In this document: piece after piece, positions 47,611 through 58,798 of the stretch
How the letters are laid out: each line of letters opens with the position of its first letter
Position numbering within the stretch: the stretch's first letter is position 1
Assembly: GCF_030272615.1 (NCBI RefSeq)
Contig: NC_081415.1
Location: 422,929,757 to 422,993,756 of the forward strand
Length of the DNA stretch: 64,000 nucleotides
Reading direction: 5' to 3'
Source: Cryptomeria japonica
Lineage: Eukaryota; Streptophyta; Pinopsida; Cupressales; Cupressaceae
Notes under the pieces: generated by a model
Told to the model about the DNA's origin: nothing
Database searches by the model: none
What the model saw: the letters and a program-made list of their open reading frames with translations, nothing else
Made by a program: the position numbers and the translations under genes

Positions 47611-47996
47611 CTGTTTACAAACTGACAAAAATTTCTTGCAGGTCTGAAATGTCCAAGAAATCAGATTTTTCAGACTACTAACATGCATGTACAGGATGGT
47701 GTTTAAGGCAAATTTTATGCATTTCCTCATCTAGTTAATTAAAAGTCTTCATTTGGGAAGTAATATATCATATCTTGTTCATCTAGTTTAACTAAGAGGA
47801 TGAATTGAATGAATTGACAACATGCAACTTGCATCTTTAGTATTTTCTCTAAAATAGTTGCACATAGACTTTTAAAAGGGCTAGGATGAACACCATGCTT
47901 GTTGGAGCAACATCTCTAAATAGGACTTAGCCAACAATTTCTTTGAAAAGGTTAAAAAGAACACTTATATTCTGTGTCTCAAAAAGTGGTAGGTAT

Positions 47997-49183
47997 TGTA
48001 GCGTCCTACAATTGCGACACTTGCAATTTCGACTGCATTTCGGTCTTCACGATGGCGACGCAACATGCAACCTGAATGGAGACCTTGAAACTTGCTCACG
48101 ACACTGAAAACTGCATTTTTCAAGCACCCTGGCCTGAACCTCCTTGCACCCTGCTGTCCCGGGAGGTGGGACCAGAGCGCCCAGCGCCCTGGTCCCTGGG
48201 TCCTATTTTGGGCCCGGTCTCCTAAGAGGCTCGGGTCTTTTTGTTTGCAATTTGGAAATTAACTTTCCCTGGTCGGCCTAAGGTCGGGAAAATCAGTCTA
48301 TCAGCCCTAATTGACAAGTATATAAATGACATTTTCCTCTTTCATTCGATATGATGAAAAAAGCGTGGAAATTATACTCAAGCGTTCAAGCATTCAAACA
48401 TTCTTTCAAGCAATTGATCATTTCAAGTCTCCATTCAAGGCTAAGTGTTGCATTCAAGACAAGGATTCAACCATTGAAGAGGAGATCACATACTACATGC
48501 TACAACATACAACATCTAAACCTTCGCACATAAGGATACAAACATCCTTAGAACAAGGTATTAGCACTTGTTTTACATACATTTACATTTACAGCACTTG
48601 CTCATTTCTTGGTTAATTCCAAAACCGGGGTTTGACCTAAAGGCAAACCCCCAATCCCTAACCCCCCAATCGTCTTCGCTTTTCTGTGTGTAGGTTGCAG
48701 GTACGCGGCTGAAATTGAAGATCTGGAATCCTTGTGCAGAGACGAACAGATCCCCCTTCGTTTCGCGGATTTTTCGGAGGACCGTGGCGTCGGGCGCCAT
48801 CGTCCCGACAACTTTTGCTCAAATTTGCAGGACAGCGCCGTATCGACATTTTACTGCTAATTCCAGGTCCGCAGCTTCATCCTATAACCCGAACTCAGTT
48901 TATAAGCGAATCTTTATGACTTTCTATGCATTCCTAGCTTAATTTCCTTAACAACATTCTTTACAAAAGAGGGTAGCCTTGCTTTCCTAACCCTTGAAAT
49001 TCATTTAGCATCCAATCTTGCATTGCGTGGGATTGGATCTTATGAGTTTCAACCCCTCTTTTGAATGTAAAGTCTCTCACCTAAGTGAAAAACCATCGAA
49101 TCCTAGCGAACCTCCCTTCTCTCTCCTCAGAGTCGGAAGAGGGGAGAACAACTAGGGTTCGATCGCGATTTTTCCACTTTACA
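47997..49183 (+). repeat. 5' LTR of the nested element
   Basis: 1187 bp, TGTAGCGTCC…CTTTACA. TATA box TATATAAAT at 48319-48327. GGGACCAG (48168-48175) pairs with CTGGTCCC (48189-48196). A second stem, GGACCGTGG with CCATCGTCC, lies at 48779-48805. Confidence 0.9.
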
Positions 49184-49186
49184 TTT

Positions 49187-49204
49187 TGGTGAACCCGACG
49201 TGAA
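49187..49204 (+). promoter_or_regulatory. Primer-binding site of the nested element
   Basis: TGGTGAACCCGACGTGAA starts three bases after the LTR end TACA. It differs from the site of the surrounding Tat element, so the two use different tRNA primers. Confidence 0.7.
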
Positions 49205-50361
49205 CATCCTTTCTGATTTTTCATGCTTAGATCTGAAAAAAAAAATTGATTACATTTCCATGTTTGATCTTTTGCAAAATTTTAGAGGTGATTGCATAAA
49301 AACCCTAAATTTTCTTTTTGGTAATTGAACTTGCGAAATATCTAAATGTTAATGCCTGTTTCAGATCTGCCTTTCTATTACAAATTTTCAATTCATATTT
49401 GTGCTTTAATTCTGAAGATTAAGTGGTTAAATATCAAAACCCTAATTTTTGAAACCCTCTTAATTCAACCTTTGTTTGACAATTTGACCAATCAAAACAT
49501 CTCCAAATCAGCTGTAACTTTGGATTCTGCAATAAAATCACAATATCTTTCATCCCTGAAAATTTGGAAAAAAGTTGCGAGGACCGTGTTGCACTCCGAG
49601 GGCCATCGTCCCCGACATTTTTTCCAAAATTTCGGGAGCGAGATCTTGCTGTATTTTCCTGCTAAAATCCAGAATTTTGGCTGATTTTGTCAATTATAAC
49701 ACTTTCAAAATTACAGTCAAAGTTGGTCTTGCGATTGCTTGGTCTAAGGCTTCTAATCATTCAAAAGTCATTGAAATTAAAATTTTGTGTCAAAATTGCG
49801 TTTTTATTATCATAAATCTGAAAATTGTGTTTGCAGTAATTCGAAATTTCAGTGCTTTATTCAAATTCTTGCATTTTGTGACTTTTGAAATTAAGTGTTT
49901 AATTACAACAACTTTGATTTCCGCTTTCAAAATTGAATTTTGCGTGAAATTGAGTCAATTTTCAAATTTCAAAATTTGCATTGCTCTTGACATTCCCTCT
50001 AAAATCATAAAATTCAAAATTTCAGTTTCCCTCTCTTTTTCAAAATTCAAATTTTGCATTTTTCGACAATCTTGATAGGGTTCAATTTTGAATTTGCAAC
50101 TTTAATTTGGCCTATCTACAGATCGTAAAATCACTCAATTTTTTCGGATTAGCTCTAAAATCATCATACCTTTCATCCCTGCAAATTTCGAAAAAAGTTG
50201 TAGGGACCGTGTTGCACTCCGGGCGCCACGGTCCCGGACATTTTTTTTGAAATTTCGGGAGACTGTTGTGATTGCATTTAACAGCTTAAATCCAGAAAAT
50301 TGGCTGATTTTACTGAAAATTGCTACCTCTAAATTCAAAATCTTCTCTCTCTTTCTAGTGC
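49205..50361 (+). promoter_or_regulatory. Leader of the nested element with repeated stem-loop
   Basis: Non-coding, T-rich. A block of about 135 bp occurs twice (about 49548-49690 and 50165-50315). In each, GGACCGTG…C.CGGTCC/CATCGTCC can pair; the second copy has perfect 9-base arms GGGACCGTG (50203-50211) and CACGGTCCC (50227-50235). A related stem is in each LTR. It may be a packaging or dimerisation signal. Confidence 0.55.
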
Positions 50362-52884
50362 ATGAGTTTTACAACAATAAGCCCTACTTCCACTATTCCC
50401 GTTAGACGAAGCCTTAGAATTAAGTCCTTCCGAGGTTTAATTAGTGAGGAGATGGAACCTAATTTGAATAGCCTTTTTAACGAGGACATGGGTAATTCCT
50501 CTAATCCTCCTAATGATGAAGAAGCTCTCCATGAGGTTTCTGTAGAACAACTTTCGAAATTGGATAACCAATTTGACGATTTTCGACAATGGATGTCTCA
50601 AGAATACCCTGATAGTCAAGCTCTTCCTTTAATTGAGGGTCTAAAACGTATGCTTCAAAGTGATAAGAATGGAATTGATATTTTGCGTGGTATTTCACAC
50701 ATTGTGAATTCGAATGTGATGCCTATGAAGAGTTGTGCTGAAAATTTAGGTTATACACAACCTCCTACACAAGTCAATCATTCTATTCCTTTGACAACTC
50801 CTATTGCTAGTATACCTACCTTTACATCAAACATCATGGCCACCTCTATACAAGACATTCCTCCTGTGATTAATAGTCATGGGGGCAACCCTTCTTCTTC
50901 AATTAACCCTCTTCCTTCATTCAATCCGATTTCTTCATTCGTCCCTTCAATGAGTGTGCCTATTATATCATCACAAATGAACATGACGCAAGGGGGCAAT
51001 TCATTTAATCATTCTATTCCTCCTTGTAGTGTTCCTCCTGTCCAATCATCTCCTATGATTAATTATCATAGGGTCCCACCACCTTACTCTCTACCTTCTT
51101 TCAATAACATAACACCTCCATCTCAATCTAACACATCTAATATGAACTCTTCGACTGAAGCGACCATTAACAATCTTGCACAAACTGTCTCTTCTTTACA
51201 ACAACAAATTGCCTCTATGAATCAATCTAAGTTTAGTGTGCCCACATTTGAGGTTGCGAGCCCACTTTCTCTTGACATTGTTCGAGCTATCCCTCCTAAA
51301 CATGTTGAAATCCCGCATTTGGAACTTTATAATGGTAAAGGAGATCCTCTAACACATGTTAAGACTTTTCAAACAATTTGTACTGATTTTGCTTATGACC
51401 AGAGGTTGCTTGCAAAACTATTTACTAGAACATTAAGAGACAAAGCCCTACAATGGTATTGCTCGTTGCCTTCTTATTCTATTACTTCTTTTGAGCAACT
51501 TGCAAATGCTTTCATTCAACAATTTCAAAACAATATAAGTCCTAAAGTTACTTTGATTGATTTAATGCATTGTAAACAAGGTGTTAAAGAAAAAGTGACT
51601 GATTTCATTGGTAGATATAAGCATTTGTATGCTCAAATTTCTTTTCCAGTGCCTGACAATGATATTCAAAGAATCTTTATTTCTAATTTACAAAAAGATA
51701 TTCGAGACAAACTTCTGTTTTCTGAGTTTACTTCTTTCCAACAGTTGTGCGCCACTCTTCACAATTATCAATTGACTGTGAGTCAAATGGAACAATCACA
51801 TCCTATGGCTCCAAGTGATAAGGGTGATAGCAGTCAACAACCATTTGGGAAGTTTAAACCAAACAGAGATTCCATCACATTCAATGAAAACATCATCAAC
51901 AACAATGTGAATGCAGCATTAGGTGTGCCTCCTATTTCTAAATTTTTCAAGAAAGAAAGAAAGTATACTCCTTTGAATGAATCATTGCATAGTATTATGA
52001 ATAAGTTATTGGAACAAAATGTGCTTACTCTTCCTCCTATAAGACAAATTGATCCTGCAAAGATTACTTCACCTTATTTTGATAACAAAGCTTTTTGTCA
52101 ATTTCATCGTCAGCCTGGGCATGATACTGAAAAATGTTTTTCTTTAAAGGGTAAAATTCAAGATTTGATTGATAATAATACTATCTCTGTTTCTGGAGTG
52201 AATGATAAAGGCAACACATCTGTAGCTCCTCCTAATCAAAATCTTCAGATTTTCACTGATCCATTGCCTTTTCATACCTCTAATGCGGTTGAGACTAACG
52301 ATTCCTCTCTTTCATCTGATGGTCTTGTGTCTATGACTCCAAATGTGATTAACTTTGTAGAACAGCAAGAAATCCCTGAAGAACCTTCCATCACATTTGA
52401 TTCTAGCGAAACCATTAGGGCACCTGATGGTCCTTTATACATAGTTGCAAAAGTCAAGAATACACCTTGCCGTGGAGTGCTTATTGATCCTTCGTGCATG
52501 GTTAATGTTATTACTGAAGAATTTCTTTTTACTTTGCAATTGAATCAAGTGATCTATGACAAAACAGATGTGATTGTGAAATTATTTGATGCATTTTCTT
52601 CTCCTGCAATTGGTTCTATTACATTGCCTATTGAGGTCCATAACAAATCCCTTGATGTGAACTTTGCTATTATTCCATCTTCCGAACAATTTCATGTGAA
52701 GCTTGGCTATCCTTGGCTATCTTCCATGAAAGCTATTGCTTCTCCTATTCATAAGTGTTTGAAATTTCCCCACAATGGTGAAGTTGTTACTGTCAATCAT
52801 AGTCTCTTTAAACCAGCTGAAAGAACCTCTAGTGTTCCTCTTGATTACTTTTGGCCTAAACAATTCCAATCTCTTCCTCCGTGA
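50362..52884 (+). CDS. Gag-protease-like polyprotein of the nested element, 840 aa
   Basis: Starts at the ATG after CTAGTGC. The N-terminal 300 residues are Pro/Ser/Asn-rich. The retrotransposon gag domain covers about 51296-51795 (LELYNGKGDPLTHVKTF, LRDKALQWYCSL, FIQQF, CKQGVKEKVTDFIGRY). A zinc-knuckle-like CQFHRQPGHDTEKC follows at about 52093-52135. An aspartic-protease-like fold follows at 52420-52830, with GVLIDPSCMVNVI and LGYPWL; the expected D-(S/T/G)-G reads D-P-S, so activity is doubtful. The frame is uninterrupted over 2.5 kb and ends at TGA 52882-52884, after which the same frame stays open. Confidence 0.85.
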   Translation: MSFTTISPTSTIPVRRSLRIKSFRGLISEEMEPNLNSLFNEDMGNSSNPPNDEEALHEVSVEQLSKLDNQFDDFRQWMSQEYPDSQALPLIEGLKRMLQSDKNGIDILRGISHIVNSNVMPMKSCAENLGYTQPPTQVNHSIPLTTPIASIPTFTSNIMATSIQDIPPVINSHGGNPSSSINPLPSFNPISSFVPSMSVPIISSQMNMTQGGNSFNHSIPPCSVPPVQSSPMINYHRVPPPYSLPSFNNITPPSQSNTSNMNSSTEATINNLAQTVSSLQQQIASMNQSKFSVPTFEVASPLSLDIVRAIPPKHVEIPHLELYNGKGDPLTHVKTFQTICTDFAYDQRLLAKLFTRTLRDKALQWYCSLPSYSITSFEQLANAFIQQFQNNISPKVTLIDLMHCKQGVKEKVTDFIGRYKHLYAQISFPVPDNDIQRIFISNLQKDIRDKLLFSEFTSFQQLCATLHNYQLTVSQMEQSHPMAPSDKGDSSQQPFGKFKPNRDSITFNENIINNNVNAALGVPPISKFFKKERKYTPLNESLHSIMNKLLEQNVLTLPPIRQIDPAKITSPYFDNKAFCQFHRQPGHDTEKCFSLKGKIQDLIDNNTISVSGVNDKGNTSVAPPNQNLQIFTDPLPFHTSNAVETNDSSLSSDGLVSMTPNVINFVEQQEIPEEPSITFDSSETIRAPDGPLYIVAKVKNTPCRGVLIDPSCMVNVITEEFLFTLQLNQVIYDKTDVIVKLFDAFSSPAIGSITLPIEVHNKSLDVNFAIIPSSEQFHVKLGYPWLSSMKAIASPIHKCLKFPHNGEVVTVNHSLFKPAERTSSVPLDYFWPKQFQSLPP

Positions 52885-53784
52885 AGTGATCATCTTTTCA
52901 AATCTTATCAAAAGTGGAAAACAGATATGATCCTATCTCTAAGTGAACCTAGAACACCTAAACTTGACATTCCTATCATTCTTGAGAAGGAAGTTCTTCC
53001 GTTGAAAGATAAAACTAATGTCTTTCCTCAAGAAGATTCTCAACCCATCCCTATGGATGTGACTATGTCTATACCTAATAAACTTCCTAAGAGTAGACCT
53101 ATACCTCCTCGTCATGATGGACTGGGTCTTCTCCCTAAACCAAAAATTCCTCCTTTGTATGGAGCAGTTCCTCCTCCTTTTTATAGAGAGAAGAGACCTT
53201 CTTCTTCTCCTATTATCCAGCCTAAGAGACCACAACCTAAACACCCAAGTGCTAAGGATGAGAACATTCCTCCTCCTCAGTCTTCGCAACTTCCTACTAA
53301 GACTAGATGTAATCGTTCTGCACGTGAACGCCGGCGAAAGCGTCGTCTTAGGGCTCAGGCAACTGCTTCTCAAACTTTGCAATCTGCAAAAACACCTTCA
53401 ACAAGCATTATTCCATTTTCTCCTCAGCCGGACATTCAGCCTAAATCTCCTAAACATAAGATGCATGATGGTCTTGATCCTGTGCGAGTTAAAGATCCTA
53501 TTTTTATAAATCTTGATGATGATATAGATGAAAATGTTACTCCTCTTGCTTCTGATAGTGAATATGAACTTGTTGATGTCGATAACCATTTATCTAATGA
53601 ATTTTCTAAAGCACTTATCCTAGCTCCTAGACAAGAACAATGTGGCTCGGAACATGAACATAGCCCTTGTTTGGATCTTGTGATAGCTCCATCTGCTGTG
53701 TTGGATGTTCCTCCTCTGGCGTGTTCCCTGCCTTCCCGAAACATTGATCAGCAAGATCGGGGGGTAGATGACATGCTAGACTAG
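52885..53784 (+). CDS. In-frame downstream ORF, Pro-rich with a basic cluster
   Basis: It follows the gag stop without a frame change (SDHLFKSYQKWKTD, then a Met at 52927). About 299 codons: Pro-rich (RPIPPRHDGLGLLP), an Arg-rich cluster CNRSARERRRKRRLRAQ that could be a nuclear signal, then an acidic part (NLDDDIDENV). No known domain. It is either read by stop-codon readthrough or was part of gag until one C-to-T change (CGA to TGA). An own start at 52927 is possible but less likely. Confidence 0.65.
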   Translation, partial: SDHLFKSYQKWKTDMILSLSEPRTPKLDIPIILEKEVLPLKDKTNVFPQEDSQPIPMDVTMSIPNKLPKSRPIPPRHDGLGLLPKPKIPPLYGAVPPPFYREKRPSSSPIIQPKRPQPKHPSAKDENIPPPQSSQLPTKTRCNRSARERRRKRRLRAQATASQTLQSAKTPSTSIIPFSPQPDIQPKSPKHKMHDGLDPVRVKDPIFINLDDDIDENVTPLASDSEYELVDVDNHLSNEFSKALILAPRQEQCGSEHEHSPCLDLVIAPSAVLDVPPLACSLPSRNIDQQDRGVDDMLD

Positions 53785-54528
53785 TTACATTAGCATAGCA
53801 GATTCTCTCCTCCTCTCTTTTGTTACTTCTTCTATATGTTATTCTCATTCTTCTATTTGTCATCCTTAGTGTTGTCTACTTGAGGACGATGCAAAGCATT
53901 GAGATCTCTCGATCTCTCTCATGTTGACTCAAAAGACACATGTGTTCCCTTCTTCTAGGTGACCTTCCTTGATTGGGGAATGAAGAACAATTATGCATAC
54001 ATACATATGATATATATACATGAATTATCATACAGCATACTGACCCCGAGGAAAGCGAGGTCACCTCGTGCTTTGTGTTTTGTGTCTATTATCCTTGGGT
54101 TTATCTCACACTTGGGGGATAAATCCTTGCGATAACGTGCTCCTTTCCTTTCTCATTTCTTATGTGTATCACTACGTTAAAGCAATCACCCCCGGTGAGG
54201 CGTGTGCGATCGCTTTAACGTAGGGGGGCATACATCCCGTTCATACCTTTTCAAGATACTTGAAAATTTCTTGGTAAATTTAACCTTGCCTTGAAAATTT
54301 TTGATATCTTTCTTGCATGACTCATAGTGAGGGAACCTTACTACTGACAGTCATGGTTCTTCCTCGTGATCTTCCCTTTTACTTTGTCAATCGAAGTCGT
54401 AAGATCCTTAGTCCACTGGGGGCTCGGTGTATCTTGCCTCCTTGACGTGGTGAAAGTCTTTCAATGTTGTTTCCTTGTACTTTACCGGAAGTATGAGCAT
54501 ACATACTCCCGCTAAAGTGGGGGCTAAA
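53785..54528 (+). other. 3' untranslated part of the nested element with hairpin and polypurine tract
   Basis: CTACGTTAAAGC (54172-54183) and GCTTTAACGTAG (54212-54223) are perfect 12-base arms around a GC-rich 28-base loop. The polypurine tract TAAAGTGGGGGCTAAA (54513-54528) touches the 3' LTR. Confidence 0.75.
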
Positions 54529-55714
54529 TGTAGCGTCCTAAAATTGCGACACTTGCAATTTTGACTGCATTTCGGTCTTCACGATGGCGACGCAACATGC
54601 AACCTGAATGGAGACCCTGAAACTTGCTCACGACACTGAAAACTGCATTTTTCAAGCACCCTGGCCTGAACCTCCTTGCACCCTGCTGTCCCGGGAGGTG
54701 GGACCAGAGCGCCCAGCGCCCTGGTCCCTGGGTCCTATTTTGGGCCCGGTCTCCTAAGAGGCTCGGGTCTTTTTGTTTGCAATTTGGAAATTAACTTTCC
54801 CTGGTCGGCCTAAGGTCGGGAAAATCAGTCTATCAGCCCTAATTGACAAGTATATAAATGACATTTCCTCTTTCATTCGATATGATGAAAAAAGCGTGGA
54901 AATTATACTCAAGCGTTCAAGCATTCAAACATTCTTTCAAGCAATTGATCATTTCAAGTCTCCATTCAAGGCTAAGTGTTGCATTCAAGACAAGGATTCA
55001 ACCATTGAAGAGGAGATCACATACTACATGCTACAACATACAACATCTAAACCTTCGCACATAAGGATACAAACATCCTTAGAACAAGGTATTAGGACTT
55101 GTTTTACATACATTTACATTTACAGCACTTGCTCATTTCTTGGTTAATTCCAAAACCGGGGTTTGACCTAAAGGCAAACCCCCAATCCCTAACCCCCCAA
55201 TCGTCTTCGCTTTTCTGTGTGTAGGTTGCAGGTACGCGGCTGAAATTGAAGATCTGGAATCCTTGTGCAGAGACGAACAGATCCCCCTTCGTTTCGCGGG
55301 TTTTTCGGAGGACCGTGGCGTCGGGCGCCATCGTCCCGACAACTTTTGCTCAAATTTGCAGGACAGCGCCGTATCGACATTTTACTGCTAATTCCAGGTC
55401 CGCAGCTTCATCCTATAACCCGAACTCAGTTTATAAGCGAATCTTTATGACTTTCTATGCATTCCTAGCTTAATTTCCTTAACAACATTCTTTACAAAAG
55501 AGGGTAGCCTTGCTTTCCTAACCCTTGAAATTCATTTAGCATCCAATCTTGCATTGCGTGGGATTGGATCTTATGAGTTTCAACCCCTCTTTTGAATGTA
55601 AAGTCTCTCCCCTAAGTGAAAAACCATCGAATCCTAGCGAACCTCCCTTCTCTCTCCTCGGAGTCAGAAGAGGGGAGAACAACTAGGGTTCGATCGTGAT
55701 TTTTCCGCTTTACA
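54529..55714 (+). repeat. 3' LTR of the nested element
   Basis: 1186 bp, TGTAGCGTCC…GCTTTACA. Same features as the 5' LTR, shifted by 6531-6532 bases. TATA box at 54850-54858. Confidence 0.9.
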
Positions 55715-57199
55715 GTTATATGCTCTCCCCTTAATTGGGTGACTAAAAAGTCAAACCCACTCTTTTAAGCTTTCTTTACTTTCAATCAATTAAATCCTTT
55801 AGAGGGCCTTCCTTCTTGAGCTACCTTGAGGGGGCTAGTGAGAGGGGAATGACCTAAAGTGGAAATAGGCTAATACCGAGTCCTTCCAGTCCACTATAAA
55901 TAAATCATGTTTGTGATGAAAATCCCGAACAACATGTGCTGATAAGTTCATACTGACACTATGTTTCCCCATAAACCCTATGGAGCGTAACCTCCATAGG
56001 CTGAGAACCTTCTGTATTTACAGAGTTGAAAGTGCCACATGTATGGCCACATGACCAGAAGCCTTTACTAAAAATCACTTGTACTAGTTGCCAAAATCCT
56101 TCTAATTATTGGCGCAAGAGGTCGGACCTCTGAAGCGACTCACACACATACGGTTCCTAGTAGAGATATAAAGTTTGCCATGGAGAGTTTTAATGGAAAC
56201 TGGTGCTTGGCTGCCCCGAAGAAGTGAGTGTTGAGGGTGGAGCCAATGGGGTCAAGCATCTAAATATCCGCTTTGAATAGCATAGCCTTGGGGGAAACCC
56301 CACGCGAGATTCAACAACTATTGTCTCAGCCTGTCATAGGGATTGTACTTGCTTGTACATTTTATTTATTAAACATTGTGTCTTCTATGTCTCTAACATG
56401 TTCCAAATGGTCAAAAAATTGAAGAAAATTATCATCTACAAGAGAGCAAAAATCCAACAAATTACTGAAAAAGTGTGATCAAAAGGGTAATACAAAAATC
56501 ATTCCAACACTTGAAACACTAGATCGAAATCAAAGTGTCAAAACATCAATATCAAAATAATTCTTGAAGTATATTTTTCTCTAAACCATCACGTATTTTC
56601 AAACTAGCTCAAACAACTAGGTCACTAATCCAACAGGTTATACCCAAAAGGTTCTATAAATATCAACATTCAACAAGCTATTGATTCAAACATCTTAAGT
56701 GCAAAAATCAACATCCTTGTCAAGTTTCTCATCAGGATAATCAAATCTTCTATCATGAAGCTTGATCAATCTATACTAGGTTCCTAATCTTGGATATATC
56801 TTTCCTATTTTGAACCTAGGTTATATCAAAACCAGAATCGCACCAACATTGGAATCAAACAAACTTGTGAATTGCCAAATGCTTATATGACTTTTAAGTA
56901 TCACCTTAAGAAAAGAAAACCCAGTTATAAAGCTACTCAGAAAAGGATAATATTCTTGTATATCAATCGGAAGATCTTATTGAAACATAGGACATTCCTA
57001 CACCATTTGCGTCACTACCTACGTGGTTGTGGTACAGAATTTGATAGTGAAATTTTGCAAAGACGTTCTTTTCAACAAAGAGACACTTTATCCCAATGGA
57101 CAAACAATAGCGGTAAAATCAACAAGGCATATCTTCCTAAACCAACAATCGCCTATTGACTTTATCCTTTGGAACTTTCAACAACTTTGAAATAATCAC
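55715..57199 (+). other. Leader of the Tat element, continued
   Basis: Resumes the sequence cut at 47996. The only frame of note (56872-57159, 95 codons, basic) has no relation to gag and is in another frame. Likely untranslated leader. Confidence 0.5.
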
Positions 57200-58798
57200 A
57201 TGCCAGTTTGGACTAAAGCCCAACATGAACAACTTAGAAAACAACAACAAATGGAGGAACCTGTATTCCACACTTTTGGATTTACTGTTGTTGATGAAGA
57301 AGTGGTCAATAACACCATTAGAGACCTTGAGCAATATTTCAAATTTGATAGGCTAATGGAAAAATTGTTGACAAAACAAAAAGAAAAATATCTCTTGATG
57401 TTGGCAAAATCTGGAGCTAAACTACCACAAGAATTTAACATAGAAAGCTGGAAACAAGATGTGGAGGCAAGTAACACCCAAAACACAGATGATCCAAATA
57501 ACGAGGACGTGAACAAATAAAGTTATGAAGAAACAAGGAAAGAAAGGGATGACACAAGAAAAGAGCATAGTGATAAGAGAACTCACGAAGAAACAAGGAG
57601 AAACTATGTGGATAATCCATTGTCAAACCTTACTCAACAAATACAAACTCTACAACAACAAGTGTAAGACATGAAAAATGGGACAAGCTCCAAGAAGTAT
57701 TCATTTGAAGATATATGCCCATATCCATTTGATAAAAATCTGAATATGATACCATTTCCACAACATTGCGAGATTCCTAAATATGACAAATACGATGGAA
57801 AATCTGATCCTTAAGATCACATTAGGGAGTTTTGTACTATGAGCATGGAATTTGCTCATGATGAAAGTTACCTTATGCGTCTTTTTCCTAGGAGTTTAAA
57901 AGGATAATTACTGGAGTGGTTTTCAAGATTACAATTTGGAATCAAATCCTTTGAAGAACTTGTGAATAGGTTTATTTCACAATACTCCTACAATATAAGG
58001 AATGAAATAACAATGTTGGATCTTTGCAATGTTAAACAAAAGAATGGTGAATCCTGTATGATTTTCTTACAATGATGGAAACACATGTTTAATAGGTATC
58101 CCCGAGATATACCTGATCAAGAAAAAATGGACATATTCATTGATAATCTTATCAGTGAAATGAGTTATCGACTAATGATGCAATGTCCTCCCTCTTTTGC
58201 CAAAATGATTGAGAATGGTCTGAAAATAGAGAACGCAATGGTAAAGAAAGGAGAGCTAAAACTTTACAATAATTCATACAACAACAAAAACAACAATGAC
58301 AAACCCAAGTTCTAGTAAAAGAATAGGAATGTCAGCAATGAAGGGAATGATGATAATAGTACTACAAAACAACAACAACCAATTTTTAATCTATCGAGTC
58401 AAAACCCAAGCAATAACAATCCAAAAAACCATAAAGCCAAATCCTTTTTCTCCAATCCTCAGAGGAAATTCACAAACATTGGAGAATATTTGGAATCAGC
58501 TCTAAAAACTCAGCTTTCCAACAAATTAATTGTTTTACCAAAAGCAAGAAGTTATGAATCACCAGTCAAGCCCAATTGGTGGAATGTCAACCATTTTTGC
58601 AATTATCATCGGAATAAAGGACATCTAACAAATGATTTTCAAAGATTGAAACACCTTATCCAAGATCTAATCGATAATGGAACCATCATAGTGGATAGCC
58701 ATAAGACAAACGAATCACAGTTGGCTTTTAAAACTCCACTTCCGAATTATGACAAAGGTGAATCATCCCAATTAAAAGATGACTAAGGAAAAGCCAAA
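57200..58798 (+). pseudogene. Gag region of the Tat element
   Basis: Start MPVWTKAQHEQL at 57200. The gag domain can be read at 57700-58260 (IPKYDKYDGKSDP, FCTMSMEFAHDE, LLEWFSRL, FEELVNRFISQY, CNVKQKNGESC) in one frame with stops at about 57518, 57666, 57813, 57905, 58075, 58313-58318 and 58784. Some stand where relatives have Gln or Arg, for instance DP*DH. The zinc-knuckle position reads CNYHRNKGHLTNDF, its last Cys changed to Phe. A Asn/Gln-rich linker lies between. Confidence 0.75.

Larger units (their letters stand above)
47997..55714 (+). mobile_element. Young non-autonomous LTR retrotransposon nested in the Tat element
   Basis: Two near-identical LTRs (47997-49183 and 54529-55714), primer-binding site, 1.2-kb leader, one gag-type ORF, an in-frame downstream ORF, polypurine tract. 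No RT, RNase H or integrase. Flanks GGTAT (47992-47996) and GTTAT (55715-55719) fit a 5-bp target duplication with one change. Comparing the LTRs by eye I count ten substitutions and one 1-base indel, about 99% identity. It must use enzymes of a related Ty3/gypsy element. Confidence 0.9.

Noticed and set aside
48326-48942. Several 60-96-codon frames, repeated at 54773-55473
   Set aside because: They lie in the two LTRs of the nested element and on both strands; repetition reflects the LTR pair, not genes.
56872-57159. 95-codon ORF before the Tat gag as an extra gene
   Set aside because: Different frame from gag, basic low-information sequence, located in a leader; no family recognised.
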